Assembly: GCA_040756085.1 (NCBI GenBank)
Contig: JBFMAE010000020.1
Location: 1 to 7,290 of the forward strand
Direction: 5' to 3'
Origin: JBFMAE01 sp040756085
GTDB taxonomy: Bacteria > Desulfobacterota > BSN033 > UBA1163
Length of the DNA: 7,290 nucleotides
In this document: one piece after another, positions 1-4,785 of the stretch
Position numbering within the stretch: position 1 is the first letter of the stretch
Layout of the letters: every line of letters starts with the position of its first letter
Notes under the pieces: generated by a model
The model's database searches: none
The model's input: the letters and a program-made list of their open reading frames with translations, nothing else
What the model was told of the DNA's origin: nothing
Program-made: the position numbers and the translations under genes

Positions 1-125
1 CATGTTCGCCTCCGGTTGCTTCCCACCCCGCCTCACGGCGACGCAGTTACCTTTAGCTATCAGGAGCGGGCATCTCCTGAGAAAGGACTTTCACCTTTCT
101 GGTCGCACCTGCTTGCAGGCGCACG
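1..125. other. Hairpin-rich non-coding segment, possible tail of a mobile element
   Basis: No convincing gene is present. The segment is a run of short inverted repeats: CGCC/GGCG at 29-32/37-40, TCAGGAG/CTCCTGA at 60-66/74-80, AGAAAGG/CCTTTCT at 80-86/94-100 and CCTGC/GCAGG at 108-112/115-119. From memory, the block around GGACTTTCACC followed by GCAGGCGCAC resembles tails found beside transposase genes in many genomes. No transposase or target-site duplication can be seen here, and the left part is cut by the window edge. It could equally be a structured RNA or a dispersed repeat. The open frame across 16-366 runs antisense into GMP synthase and has no recognisable product, so I do not call it. 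Confidence 0.25.
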
Positions 126-150
126 GACTCCTGCTTCCGCAGGAGTGACG
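120..150. repeat. Short palindromic repeat
   Basis: A perfect 8-bp stem, ACTCCTGC (127-134) and GCAGGAGT (139-146), encloses a TTCC loop. On the minus strand it reads CGTCACTCCTGCGGAAGCAG, a form of the widespread REP-like palindrome usually written GTCATTCCCGCGAAAGCGGG. It lies about 60 bp past the guaAB stop codon. The hairpin could slow or protect the end of that transcript, but no T run follows it on the minus strand, so it is not a canonical terminator. Confidence 0.5.
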
Positions 151-207
151 GATTTGAGACTTTTACGAGTTCATCAAATATGGGTTTTTTATCTTTTGTG
201 GATGGAA

Positions 208-1146
208 TTAGATATACTCAATCGTGCTCGGAGGTTTGGGTGTCAAATCGTAGAGAACTTTCACGATAGATGGGATTTCGTTGACGATTCGTCTCTGAAT
301 TTTTTTCAAAATTTCCCAGGGAATCTCTGTCACCTCTGCCTGGATCGCATCTTTGCTTTCCGTTGAGCGAATGGCGATAATATTTCCAAAAGACCTTCTT
401 CCCTCTTCACCTCCTGTCACACCGGTCGCCTTATCACTTAAGAGAACGGCGAAGGCCTGAAAGGGTTTTAATGGCCCAACCTCCTCTTCGACAATCCTGA
501 CTGCTTTTCGAACAATCGCCGTCCTCTCCGGCGTCACCTCTCCGATGATACGCGTGGAGAGGCCTGGACCTGGGAAGGGCATCCTTTCGAAAACCTCTTG
601 AGGAAAGCCCAAAGCCTTGGCCACTTCTCGTACACCATCTTTATAAAGATCCCTGAGGGGCTCGATCACCCTAAATCCATAGATCTGGGGATCGATGCCA
701 ATCTGCTCGAGAATATTATGCTGGGTCTTGACCCCTCTTTGGGTTTCAGAAATATCGGCAGCAATGGTCCCCTGAAGTAAAAATTTTGCTCCACTCTCCT
801 TGACCGCTCTGCCGAGAACCAAATAAAAAGTATTTCGAAAGGCTTTCCTTTTCTCCTCGGGATCAAGTATTCCTTTGAAGGCACTGAAGAATTCCTCCTG
901 GGCCTCGATCAGGTGGACGGTGACTCCCAGTTTCTTAAAGGTCTCAATGACTGATTCAGACTCCCCCTCCCTCATCACACCCGTATCGATAAATACCGTC
1001 TTCAGTCGGTCTCCAATGGCCCGATGGCCCAGCAATGTCACGACCGAGCTGTCCACCCCCCCTGAAAGGGCATTGATAGCCTTTTCTGATCCCACCTTCT
1101 GTCGGATTTCCTCAATTCTTTCTTCAATAAACTTCTTAGTATCCAT
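208..1146 (-). CDS. guaAB: GMP synthase subunit B (ATP-pyrophosphatase and dimerisation domains)
   Basis: This enzyme adenylates XMP with ATP and replaces the adenylate with ammonia to give GMP, the last step of guanine nucleotide synthesis in the cytosol. The 312-residue protein has the PP-loop SGGVDSS at residues 28-34 and the TGVMREGE segment at 55-62. QGTIAADISE at 125-134 corresponds to the QGT-containing XMP-site region of the family. The FPGPGLSTRI block (191-200) and the C-terminal end YDLTPKPPSTIEYI, which in this family contacts substrate, are also present. It begins directly at the synthetase domain: the class I glutamine amidotransferase half found in ordinary two-domain bacterial GuaA is absent. 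Length and layout therefore match the split, archaeal-type subunit B, which takes ammonia from a separate GuaAa subunit. The ATG is preceded by a strong ribosome site (AAGGGGGAAGG) ending right at the start. DUF151 lies 110 bp upstream on the same strand. Confidence 0.93.
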   Translation of the reverse strand: MDTKKFIEERIEEIRQKVGSEKAINALSGGVDSSVVTLLGHRAIGDRLKTVFIDTGVMREGESESVIETFKKLGVTVHLIEAQEEFFSAFKGILDPEEKRKAFRNTFYLVLGRAVKESGAKFLLQGTIAADISETQRGVKTQHNILEQIGIDPQIYGFRVIEPLRDLYKDGVREVAKALGFPQEVFERMPFPGPGLSTRIIGEVTPERTAIVRKAVRIVEEEVGPLKPFQAFAVLLSDKATGVTGGEEGRRSFGNIIAIRSTESKDAIQAEVTEIPWEILKKIQRRIVNEIPSIVKVLYDLTPKPPSTIEYI

Positions 1147-1186
1147 CCTTCCCCCTTAATCCTTCTCATAGAAAAAATCTTATCGG

Positions 1187-1216
1187 TGAGACCCTTCGCT
1201 TTGCTCAGGGTGAATG
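1187..1216. repeat. Short inverted repeat between DUF151 and guaAB
   Basis: ACCCT (1191-1195) pairs with AGGGT (1207-1211) around a loop rich in TTCGC. The text is a short form of the CCTTCGCTTTGCTCAGGGTG-type dispersed repeat seen in many uncultivated bacterial genomes. A T run (revcomp of 1172-1177) lies about 13 nt past the stem on the minus strand, too far for a standard terminator. Read-through from DUF151 into guaAB therefore remains likely. Confidence 0.4.
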
Positions 1217-1256
1217 CTATCCTCAAAATATTTTTAAAATCGAGTTGGGATCGCAT

Positions 1257-1742
1257 TCACATTTTAAACTTCCCGAAATCTTCCGGTTTCATATTCTCAA
1301 TAATCGTTTTCAATTCGTCCTTTTCCTCCAAAAGATTGGAGGCAAAAAGTCCAAGTTGTTTTGTTGTTTGAATCACCGATTCAGCAACAAAGATAGGAGC
1401 CTTGACCCTTACGGCCAGGGCAATGGCATCACTGGGGCGGCTATCAATGATCCGCTCCTGCCCATCCACATTGAGATAGAGATTGGCATAGAAGGTATTG
1501 TCCTTTAAGTCATTGATAATTACACGGGTGATGGATACCCGAAAGGTATCTAAAATCTGTTTCATCAGATCGTGGGTCATGGGACGAAGTGTCACCACCT
1601 CTTCGAGAGCCCTTGAAATGGCTTCCGCTTCAAAGACTCCAATCCAGATTGGCAGGGCCCTTTGTCCGGCGAGGTCCACCAGGACCACCACAGGGTTCGA
1701 GGCCTTGGGATCAACTACAATGCCCATCACTTTAACTTCCAT
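1257..1742 (-). CDS. Bifunctional nuclease family protein (DUF151)
   Basis: Members of this family (Pfam DNase-RNase/DUF151, including Thermotoga TM0160) are small cytosolic proteins; some plant members degrade both DNA and RNA. The bacterial role is poorly known. The 161-residue product shows the family blocks in order: MEVKVMGIVVDP at 1-12, ALPIWIG at 29-35 followed by EAEAI, LRPMTHDL at 52-59, VIINDLKDNTFYA at 74-86 and the signature DSRPSDAIALAVR at 100-112. A charged C-terminal tail ends in KPEDFGKFKM. I chose the ATG at 1742 because GGGAGAGG sits about five bases upstream and the family normally starts at the first beta strand. The ATG at 1757, with AAAGGA upstream, is a close alternative that adds five residues. 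A frame open to 1802 is probably not fully used. guaAB follows 110 bp downstream; I see no known functional link. Confidence 0.9.
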   Translation of the reverse strand: MEVKVMGIVVDPKASNPVVVLVDLAGQRALPIWIGVFEAEAISRALEEVVTLRPMTHDLMKQILDTFRVSITRVIINDLKDNTFYANLYLNVDGQERIIDSRPSDAIALAVRVKAPIFVAESVIQTTKQLGLFASNLLEEKDELKTIIENMKPEDFGKFKM

Positions 1743-1840
1743 CAATCCCTCTCCCATACCATTCCTTTCAAAAAAAACCAATTCTTCATGACGAAGCGTC
1801 ACTCTCGAACAATGAAAATGCTTCGGTTAAGGTTACGAAG

Positions 1841-1887
1841 CCCCTGCCTACCGGCCCCGGTCCCGACCGGGGGCGGGGCAGGCAGGC
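1841..1887. repeat. GC-rich compound palindrome
   Basis: CCCCGGTC (1855-1862) and GACCGGGG (1865-1872) form an 8-bp inner stem. CCTGCC (1843-1848) and GGCAGG (1877-1882) can form an outer one. The end of the element, GGCAGGCAGG, also occurs almost intact in the palindrome at 3786-3804, which suggests two members of one dispersed family. It would lie in the 5' leader of DUF151 if transcription starts near 2185. No T run follows on either strand. Confidence 0.55.
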
Positions 1888-1907
1888 GTTTGGTCTATCG
1901 TCAGAGA

Positions 1908-1939
1908 GTTACGTTAAGATCTTGGACCAACAACGTAAC
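1908..1939. repeat. Inverted repeat
   Basis: GTTACGTT (1908-1915) and AACGTAAC (1932-1939) form a perfect 8-bp pair around a 16-nt loop that itself contains the palindrome AAGATCTT. Its role is unknown; it may be an RNA hairpin or a protein-binding site. Confidence 0.45.
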
Positions 1940-1955
1940 CGAATAACAAAACGGT

Positions 1956-1979
1956 CCCTGAACCTAATATGGTACAGGG
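1956..1979. repeat. Hairpin with one mismatch
   Basis: CCCTGAACC (1956-1964) pairs with GGTACAGGG (1971-1979) with a single A-A mismatch and a six-base AT-rich loop. Flanking ACGGT (1951-1955) and ACCGT (1991-1995) can close a larger stem around it. Its role is unknown. Confidence 0.45.
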
Positions 1980-2028
1980 CGGGCGTCTTTACCGTTACTT
2001 TGGGACGGAACCCTTATTTTCTACGTAA

Positions 2029-2063
2029 TTCATCATGCCCAGAGGGCACCCACGAATGATGAA
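2029..2063. repeat. Nested inverted repeat
   Basis: TTCATCAT (2029-2036) pairs with ATGATGAA (2056-2063). Inside, GCCC (2037-2040) pairs with GGGC (2044-2047) around a three-base loop. On RNA this could form one bulged stem. No function can be assigned. Confidence 0.4.
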
Positions 2064-2127
2064 AATGATCACTGCGAACGAATTTCACGAATAAAACCTA
2101 TTCGTGTCATTCGCTGTCATTCGTGCT
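2051..2127. repeat. Cluster of ATTCGTG words, including a hairpin
   Basis: The 7-mer ATTCGTG occurs at 2100-2106 and 2119-2125, with the near copy ATTCGCTG at 2109-2116. Its reverse, CACGAAT, occurs at 2051-2057 and 2086-2092. CACGAATA (2086-2093) and TATTCGTG (2099-2106) form an 8-bp hairpin with an AAACC loop. The three plus-strand copies are spaced about 9-10 bp apart, close to one helical turn, which would suit a DNA-binding protein. Related ATTCGTG phrases are also common non-coding repeats in other genomes, so a plain repeat is equally possible. Confidence 0.45.
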
Positions 2128-2191
2128 ATTCTTTTTTATTTTTTGAGTAATGTGTTTGCACTAATATATCTCCGGTCCCAAAATTTATTAT

Positions 2192-2219
2192 ATTCTAACC
2201 TGTATGGCATGGATGTCAA
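2192..2219 (-). promoter_or_regulatory. Putative sigma70-type promoter facing DUF151
   Basis: On the minus strand a perfect -35 box TTGACA (2219-2214) is followed after 16 bp by TAGAAT (2197-2192), five of six matches to the -10 consensus. A full TATAAT overlaps just downstream (2192-2187), but 21 bp from the -35 box. Transcription would begin near 2185 and reach DUF151 after a leader of about 440 nt that contains most of the hairpins in this spacer. Alternatively it drives a non-coding RNA. The call rests on sequence match only. Confidence 0.45.
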
Positions 2220-2279
2220 CCCTATGGCAAAAAATAAAAGTTCATAGGGTCGTTGAGTCATTGAGTAAACCCCGTTAGA

Positions 2280-2305
2280 AAGGGCAGGGTTTTGACCCTG
2301 CCCTT
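2280..2305. repeat. Perfect 11-bp stem-loop
   Basis: AAGGGCAGGGT (2280-2290) and ACCCTGCCCTT (2295-2305) pair perfectly around a TTTG loop. It lacks a T run on either strand, so it is not a standard terminator. The left flank ACCCCGTTAGAAAG (2269-2282) recurs inverted at 2419-2432, suggesting the two copies bound a small repeat unit. Confidence 0.55.
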
Positions 2306-2388
2306 CACCCCGTGAGTAAAAGGATTCTTGGCCTTTGCAGCCGATCGAAAAACCAAGGGGCATGCAAAAATGAAGATTAATCCGTACG

Positions 2389-2442
2389 TTTCTCTACGGA
2401 GTAAATAAGAAGCTAATGCTTTCTAACGGGGTAAATAAGAAG
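2389..2442. repeat. Two direct repeats of about 24 bp
   Basis: The segments 2389-2412 and 2419-2442 share GTAAATAAGAAG exactly (2401-2412 and 2431-2442), preceded by near-identical TTTCTCTACGGA and TTTCTAACGGG. The period is 30 bp. The second copy also carries CTTTCTAACGGGGT (2419-2432), the exact reverse complement of 2269-2282. Function unknown. Confidence 0.5.
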
Positions 2443-2460
2443 AGAGTGGTAGATTGGTAG

Positions 2461-2488
2461 CGTCGGCATTTATTGCCGACGATTTTTT
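2461..2488 (+). terminator. Rho-independent terminator-like hairpin on the plus strand
   Basis: CGTCGGC (2461-2467) and GCCGACG (2475-2481) form a 7-bp GC-rich stem with an ATTTATT loop, followed by A and six T residues (2483-2488). The T run lies on the plus-strand side, so it would stop rightward transcription just before it runs antisense into the kinase gene. For the leftward kinase transcript the hairpin comes 10 nt after the stop codon but without a T run. No rightward gene ends here, so either it protects the kinase from antisense reading or an unrecognised rightward RNA exists. Confidence 0.5.
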
Positions 2489-2490
2489 GT

Positions 2491-3591
2491 TTATGGTGAG
2501 ATCAATTCTTGGCGAACTTTCCGACGCCGGTCTTTTGGAAAAATGAGGGTGACCGTCGTCCCTCTCTTCAACCGGCTCTTCACCTGGATGCTTCCGCCCA
2601 GCTCCTCCACGACTCTCTTAACGAAGGTTAATCCCAATCCCATGCGATCGGGCCGGGTGGAAAAGAAAGGCCTAAAAATGCGGTTAAGGTTCTTTTTTGC
2701 AATTCCCTCCCCTTGATCGAAGATAGAAATCCCCACGCTCTCATCCTCTCCAAAGAGGACTACCTTCACGGTCGCCCGTTTTCTCCCTGCGGGTTTCTTA
2801 GAAATCGCCTCCAGGCTGTTTTTTAAAATTTGAGAAAGGGCCCTGATCACCAAGCCCTTATCGATGAAGAGACACCCTTCTCCCCCTAAAGCCCCCGTCT
2901 CTAAATTGAGAGAAAGTTCCTTCTCCGCCGCCTCTTTGGAAACAATCTGGAGTGCTGCCTCCGCCACCTCCTGAACCTTCTCCCTTTGAAAAACAGGCCT
3001 CGGGATCAGAACATACTCCTCCACTCTCTGAATCATCGTTTCCAATCTCTTCGTCTCCCGAAGAATCTGGTCGAGATAGGATCTGCTTTTCTGAGAAGAC
3101 GATAACGCCTTCAGGAGGCGCTGCGTATATCCTCCGATGGAGACGATCGGATTTCGAATCTGATGGGCGATCTCCTCCACCATCATGCCGAGGTTCGCCC
3201 AATGTTCCATTTCTAATCTTTCCCTCTCCATTTTCTTCAATCGATGAATCTCCTGGAAGGAAAAGGTTAAAAAAATTTCTCCCTCCTCCTTGAAGGAAGC
3301 GGTGGAGAGGTGGACGAAGACTTTTGCTCTATCCTTCTGTCTTAAAAGAGCCTCCCCCTGAAAACCGTTTTTGTAAAGGGTGAGGTAGATGATGTTAGGG
3401 AGGAAATAGGTCAGATCCTCTTCCAGAAATAGGACTCTGATCCGCTGCCCTTCCATCTCTTCTTTCGTATAACCGAAGAGACGTTCAGTGAACCGGTTGT
3501 TGTAAAGGATCTTTGAGTGGACATCGGTGATGATAAAGGCCACTTGAACCAAATCGAGGAGAGGATGTCTGCTTTTCAAAATCTCGCTCAT
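2491..3591 (-). CDS. Cytosolic PAS-domain sensor histidine kinase
   Basis: A two-component sensor that autophosphorylates on histidine and passes the phosphate to a response regulator. Of 366 residues, about 10-115 form a PAS fold (VAFIITDVHSKILYNNRF, then FGYTKEEMEG). A short charged linker follows, then the HisKA dimerisation helix with phospho-acceptor H143 in IAHQIRNP. The HATPase domain has N258 of the N box (ILKNSLEAI), DQGEG at 292-296, FRPFFST at 306-312 and GLGL at 318-321. No membrane segment or signal peptide is visible, so it should sense an internal signal through PAS. The residue after H143 is Q rather than the usual E or D. I start at 3591 because the in-frame ATG at 3615 lies inside a strong palindrome with no ribosome site; the site before 3591 (GATAGAG) is also weak. 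No response regulator is adjacent, so it is an orphan here and its partner and signal are unknown. Confidence 0.9.
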   Translation of the reverse strand: MSEILKSRHPLLDLVQVAFIITDVHSKILYNNRFTERLFGYTKEEMEGQRIRVLFLEEDLTYFLPNIIYLTLYKNGFQGEALLRQKDRAKVFVHLSTASFKEEGEIFLTFSFQEIHRLKKMERERLEMEHWANLGMMVEEIAHQIRNPIVSIGGYTQRLLKALSSSQKSRSYLDQILRETKRLETMIQRVEEYVLIPRPVFQREKVQEVAEAALQIVSKEAAEKELSLNLETGALGGEGCLFIDKGLVIRALSQILKNSLEAISKKPAGRKRATVKVVLFGEDESVGISIFDQGEGIAKKNLNRIFRPFFSTRPDRMGLGLTFVKRVVEELGGSIQVKSRLKRGTTVTLIFPKDRRRKVRQELISP

Positions 3592-3603
3592 CGTTGACTC
3601 TAT

Positions 3604-3633
3604 CGCTATGCGCATAGCGCTAAGCGCTTAGCG
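3604..3633. promoter_or_regulatory. Two overlapping 16-bp perfect palindromes before the kinase
   Basis: CGCTATGCGCATAGCG (3604-3619) and CGCTAAGCGCTTAGCG (3618-3633) are each their own reverse complement, share two bases, and differ only at two symmetric positions. They sit between the predicted kinase transcription start (about 3644) and the ATG at 3591. They could be a tandem operator, two 5'-leader hairpins that mask the weak ribosome site, or a dispersed GCGCTA repeat. The sequence alone cannot decide. Confidence 0.5.
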
Positions 3634-3650
3634 TTTATTAGGGTGATCTC

Positions 3651-3678
3651 ATTTTATTCCATCCTTTAAAAAAGTCAA
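3651..3678 (-). promoter_or_regulatory. Putative sigma70-type promoter of the kinase gene
   Basis: On the minus strand, TTGACT (3678-3673) and TAAAAT (3656-3651) each match five of six consensus bases and are 16 bp apart. The expected start near 3644 gives a leader of about 53 nt to the ATG at 3591, containing both palindromes. The first base of the -35 box is also the edge of the inverted repeat at 3678-3724. Confidence 0.5.
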
Positions 3679-3724
3679 CCCTTCGACTGAGTTCACGCCG
3701 AAGCCTTAGGTGCAGTCGAAGGGT
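3678..3724. repeat. 12-bp inverted repeat, dispersed type
   Basis: ACCCTTCGACTG (3678-3689) pairs perfectly with CAGTCGAAGGGT (3713-3724) around a 23-nt loop. It belongs to the CCCTTCGACT...AGTCGAAGGG kind of intergenic repeat, related in its ACCCTTCG core to the element at 1187-1216. It lies between the two divergent promoters. Confidence 0.6.
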
Positions 3725-3785
3725 CAATAGAAATAACAGAGATTGGAGAGCTCTGAAAAACTATCTTTCGCTCTCTGATTTCACA

Positions 3786-3804
3786 CCTGCCTGCCGCAGG
3801 CAGG
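3786..3804. repeat. Near-perfect palindrome CCTGCCTGC/GCAGGCAGG
   Basis: CCTGCCTGC (3786-3794) and GCAGGCAGG (3796-3804) flank a single C. As RNA it would form a 7-bp stem with a five-base loop. It shares its GCAGGCAGG arm with the element at 1841-1887 and is probably another copy of the same dispersed family. Confidence 0.55.
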
Positions 3805-3887
3805 GATTTCAAAAAATGATTACACAGATTTTTCTGGTTTTTCAATGAATTTTGGGCTTTGTAATCGGTTCATAATCCATGTAATTA

Positions 3888-3915
3888 GAGATTTCTGAAC
3901 TTTTTCAGAAATCTC
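3888..3915. repeat. Perfect 12-bp hairpin upstream of DUF47
   Basis: GAGATTTCTGAA (3888-3899) and TTCAGAAATCTC (3904-3915) pair fully around a CTTT loop. No T run follows. It lies 11 bp before the predicted -35 box of the DUF47 promoter, so it could be an upstream protein-binding site, or simply a repeat. Confidence 0.5.
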
Positions 3916-3926
3916 GATTGTCTCCC

Positions 3927-3955
3927 TTGACAAATTCATGGAATCTCGTTAAGAG
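3927..3955 (+). promoter_or_regulatory. Putative promoter of the DUF47-glp genes
   Basis: A perfect TTGACA (3927-3932) is followed after 17 bp by TAAGAG (3950-3955), which matches the -10 consensus at only three positions. The spacing is ideal, so regulated weak activity is plausible. Transcription would start near 3962, about 50 nt before the DUF47 start codon. Confidence 0.35.
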
Positions 3956-3973
3956 ATAAGCAATTTATTAATC

Positions 3974-3998
3974 GGAAGGAAGAGAATCAATGTATTGA
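3974..3998 (+). promoter_or_regulatory. Strong ribosome site with a two-codon leader frame
   Basis: GGAAGGAAGAG (3974-3984) is the best ribosome site in this region and is correctly spaced for the ATG at 3990. That ATG opens a frame of only Met-Tyr before TGA (3996-3998). It is in the same frame as DUF47, whose TTG start at 4014 has its own weaker AGAGG site at 4001-4005. The leader could couple or limit DUF47 translation, or the TGA could be a sequence error or mutation in the true N-terminus. Confidence 0.4.
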
Positions 3999-4013
3999 AA
4001 AGAGGTATTAGCA

Positions 4014-4628
4014 TTGAGTCTCAAGGATCGGATCTTTCCAAAAGAGATCAACTTCTATAAGATGCTTTCTAACCAGGCCTCCAAAACCCTTGAAGGAATT
4101 GAAGCATTGGGGACCTTCGTTGAGAACCAGACTCCGGAAAATGCAGGACAGGTGAAGAATATTGAGCGAGAGGCCGATGAACTTCGAAGGGTTCTGGTGG
4201 AAGAGCTCCACAAAACATTTGTCTCCCCGATGGACCGGGAGGACATATTTTCTCTCTCCAGAGCGATCGATGATATCGTTGACTATGCCAATTCTACTGT
4301 TGATGAAATGGAGATTTATGAAGTGTCCTCTGAAGAACATCTCAGGGAGATGGTTAACATTCTGAGAAAAGCGGCTCGCGAGATAAGTGACGCTGTCAAG
4401 ATTTTAGAAACCTATCCCAGCATTGCCATGGAACATGCTGTCAAAGCTAAATTCTATGAGAATACTATGGAGAAGGCCTATCACACCGCCCTCGCCAGCT
4501 TATTTAAAAAAACGGATACGGTTTACATGCTGAAGATGAGGGAGATCTATCGACACCTCAGCAATGCTGCGGATCGAAGCGATGAGGCGGCCAACATCAT
4601 CTGCAGCATTGTGATGAAAACAACCTAA
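4014..4628 (+). CDS. DUF47 family PhoU-like protein (putative phosphate transport regulator)
   Basis: DUF47 proteins are all-helical relatives of PhoU, usually encoded beside a low-affinity Pit phosphate permease whose activity they are thought to modulate at the inner face of the membrane. The 204-residue length is typical. The N-terminal IFPKEINFYKMLSNQA, the helix IEREADELRR (50-59) and the signature FVSPMDREDIFSLSRAIDDIVD (69-90) are clear, as is the C-terminal IYRHLSNAADRSDEAANII helix. The acidic ExxxD-type positions (E51/D55, D86, D90, D187) correspond to the metal-cluster residues of PhoU folds. It starts at TTG with AGAGG eight bases upstream; a better ribosome site and ATG lie 24 bases earlier but the frame is closed by TGA. 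No permease gene adjoins; glpA follows after 157 bp of repeats. The link to glycerol-3-phosphate use, which yields phosphate compounds, is only suggestive. Confidence 0.88.
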   Translation: MSLKDRIFPKEINFYKMLSNQASKTLEGIEALGTFVENQTPENAGQVKNIEREADELRRVLVEELHKTFVSPMDREDIFSLSRAIDDIVDYANSTVDEMEIYEVSSEEHLREMVNILRKAAREISDAVKILETYPSIAMEHAVKAKFYENTMEKAYHTALASLFKKTDTVYMLKMREIYRHLSNAADRSDEAANIICSIVMKTT

Positions 4629-4641
4629 ATCCAAATAATGT

Positions 4642-4696
4642 TTAAGGAGCGTTTCACTTGAGGAGCACTTCGTTTAAGGATCACTACGCTTAAGGC
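4642..4696. repeat. Tandem 16-bp repeat, about 3.4 copies
   Basis: Units start at 4642, 4658, 4674 and 4690, exactly 16 bp apart: TTAAGGAGCGTTTCAC, TTGAGGAGCACTTCGT, TTAAGGATCACTACGC and a partial TTAAGGC. The array lies between the DUF47 stop and glpA. The remainder of the spacer (4710-4755) repeats AGGAGCG-like words in inverse orientation (CGCTCCTCGAACCTCAAGG). It may be a regulatory array for glpA or a neutral dispersed repeat; no glpA promoter is evident in this spacer. Confidence 0.55.
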
Positions 4697-4785
4697 AAAA
4701 TAAATGTTCAGCCTCAAGGCCAAAGGCCGCTCCTCGAACCTCAAGGGATCATCGTGTCAACCTCAAATTTGATTAAGAGTCGCAT

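Larger units (their letters stand above)
1743..2490. other. Gene-free spacer of about 750 bp between DUF151 and the kinase
   Basis: I find no convincing protein or known RNA gene here. The spacer holds a GC-rich palindrome (1841-1887), further hairpins down to 2106, a cluster of ATTCGTG words (2051-2127), a minus-strand promoter (2192-2219), an 11-bp hairpin (2280-2305), direct repeats (2389-2442) and a plus-strand terminator-like hairpin (2461-2488). A 75-codon minus-strand frame at 2136-2363 shows no recognisable protein features and has repeat sequence inside it, so I leave it out. Two plus-strand mini-frames, at 2370-2408 and 2416-2460, encode only 12 and 14 residues. Confidence 0.6.

Noticed and set aside
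16..366. Open frame of 116 codons on the plus strand
   Set aside because: Its second half is antisense to guaAB and its first half is hairpin sequence; the translation resembles no protein I know.
1038..1256. 72-codon minus-strand frame overlapping the guaAB start
   Set aside because: It overlaps guaAB in another frame and covers the spacer repeat; a shadow of the real gene.
2280..2305. Perfect hairpin considered as a terminator
   Set aside because: Neither strand has a T run after the stem.
2136..2363. 75-codon minus-strand frame in the long spacer
   Set aside because: It runs through the 11-bp hairpin and the promoter at 2192-2219, with no recognisable domain.
2416..2460. 14-residue mini-frame ending right before the terminator-like hairpin
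   Set aside because: The position is tempting, but it has only a weak ribosome site and lies within repeat sequence; there is no sign of coding selection.
4642..4696. 16-bp-period array considered as CRISPR or plasmid iterons
   Set aside because: There are no spacers between units as in CRISPR, the units are degenerate, and no cas or replication gene is nearby.
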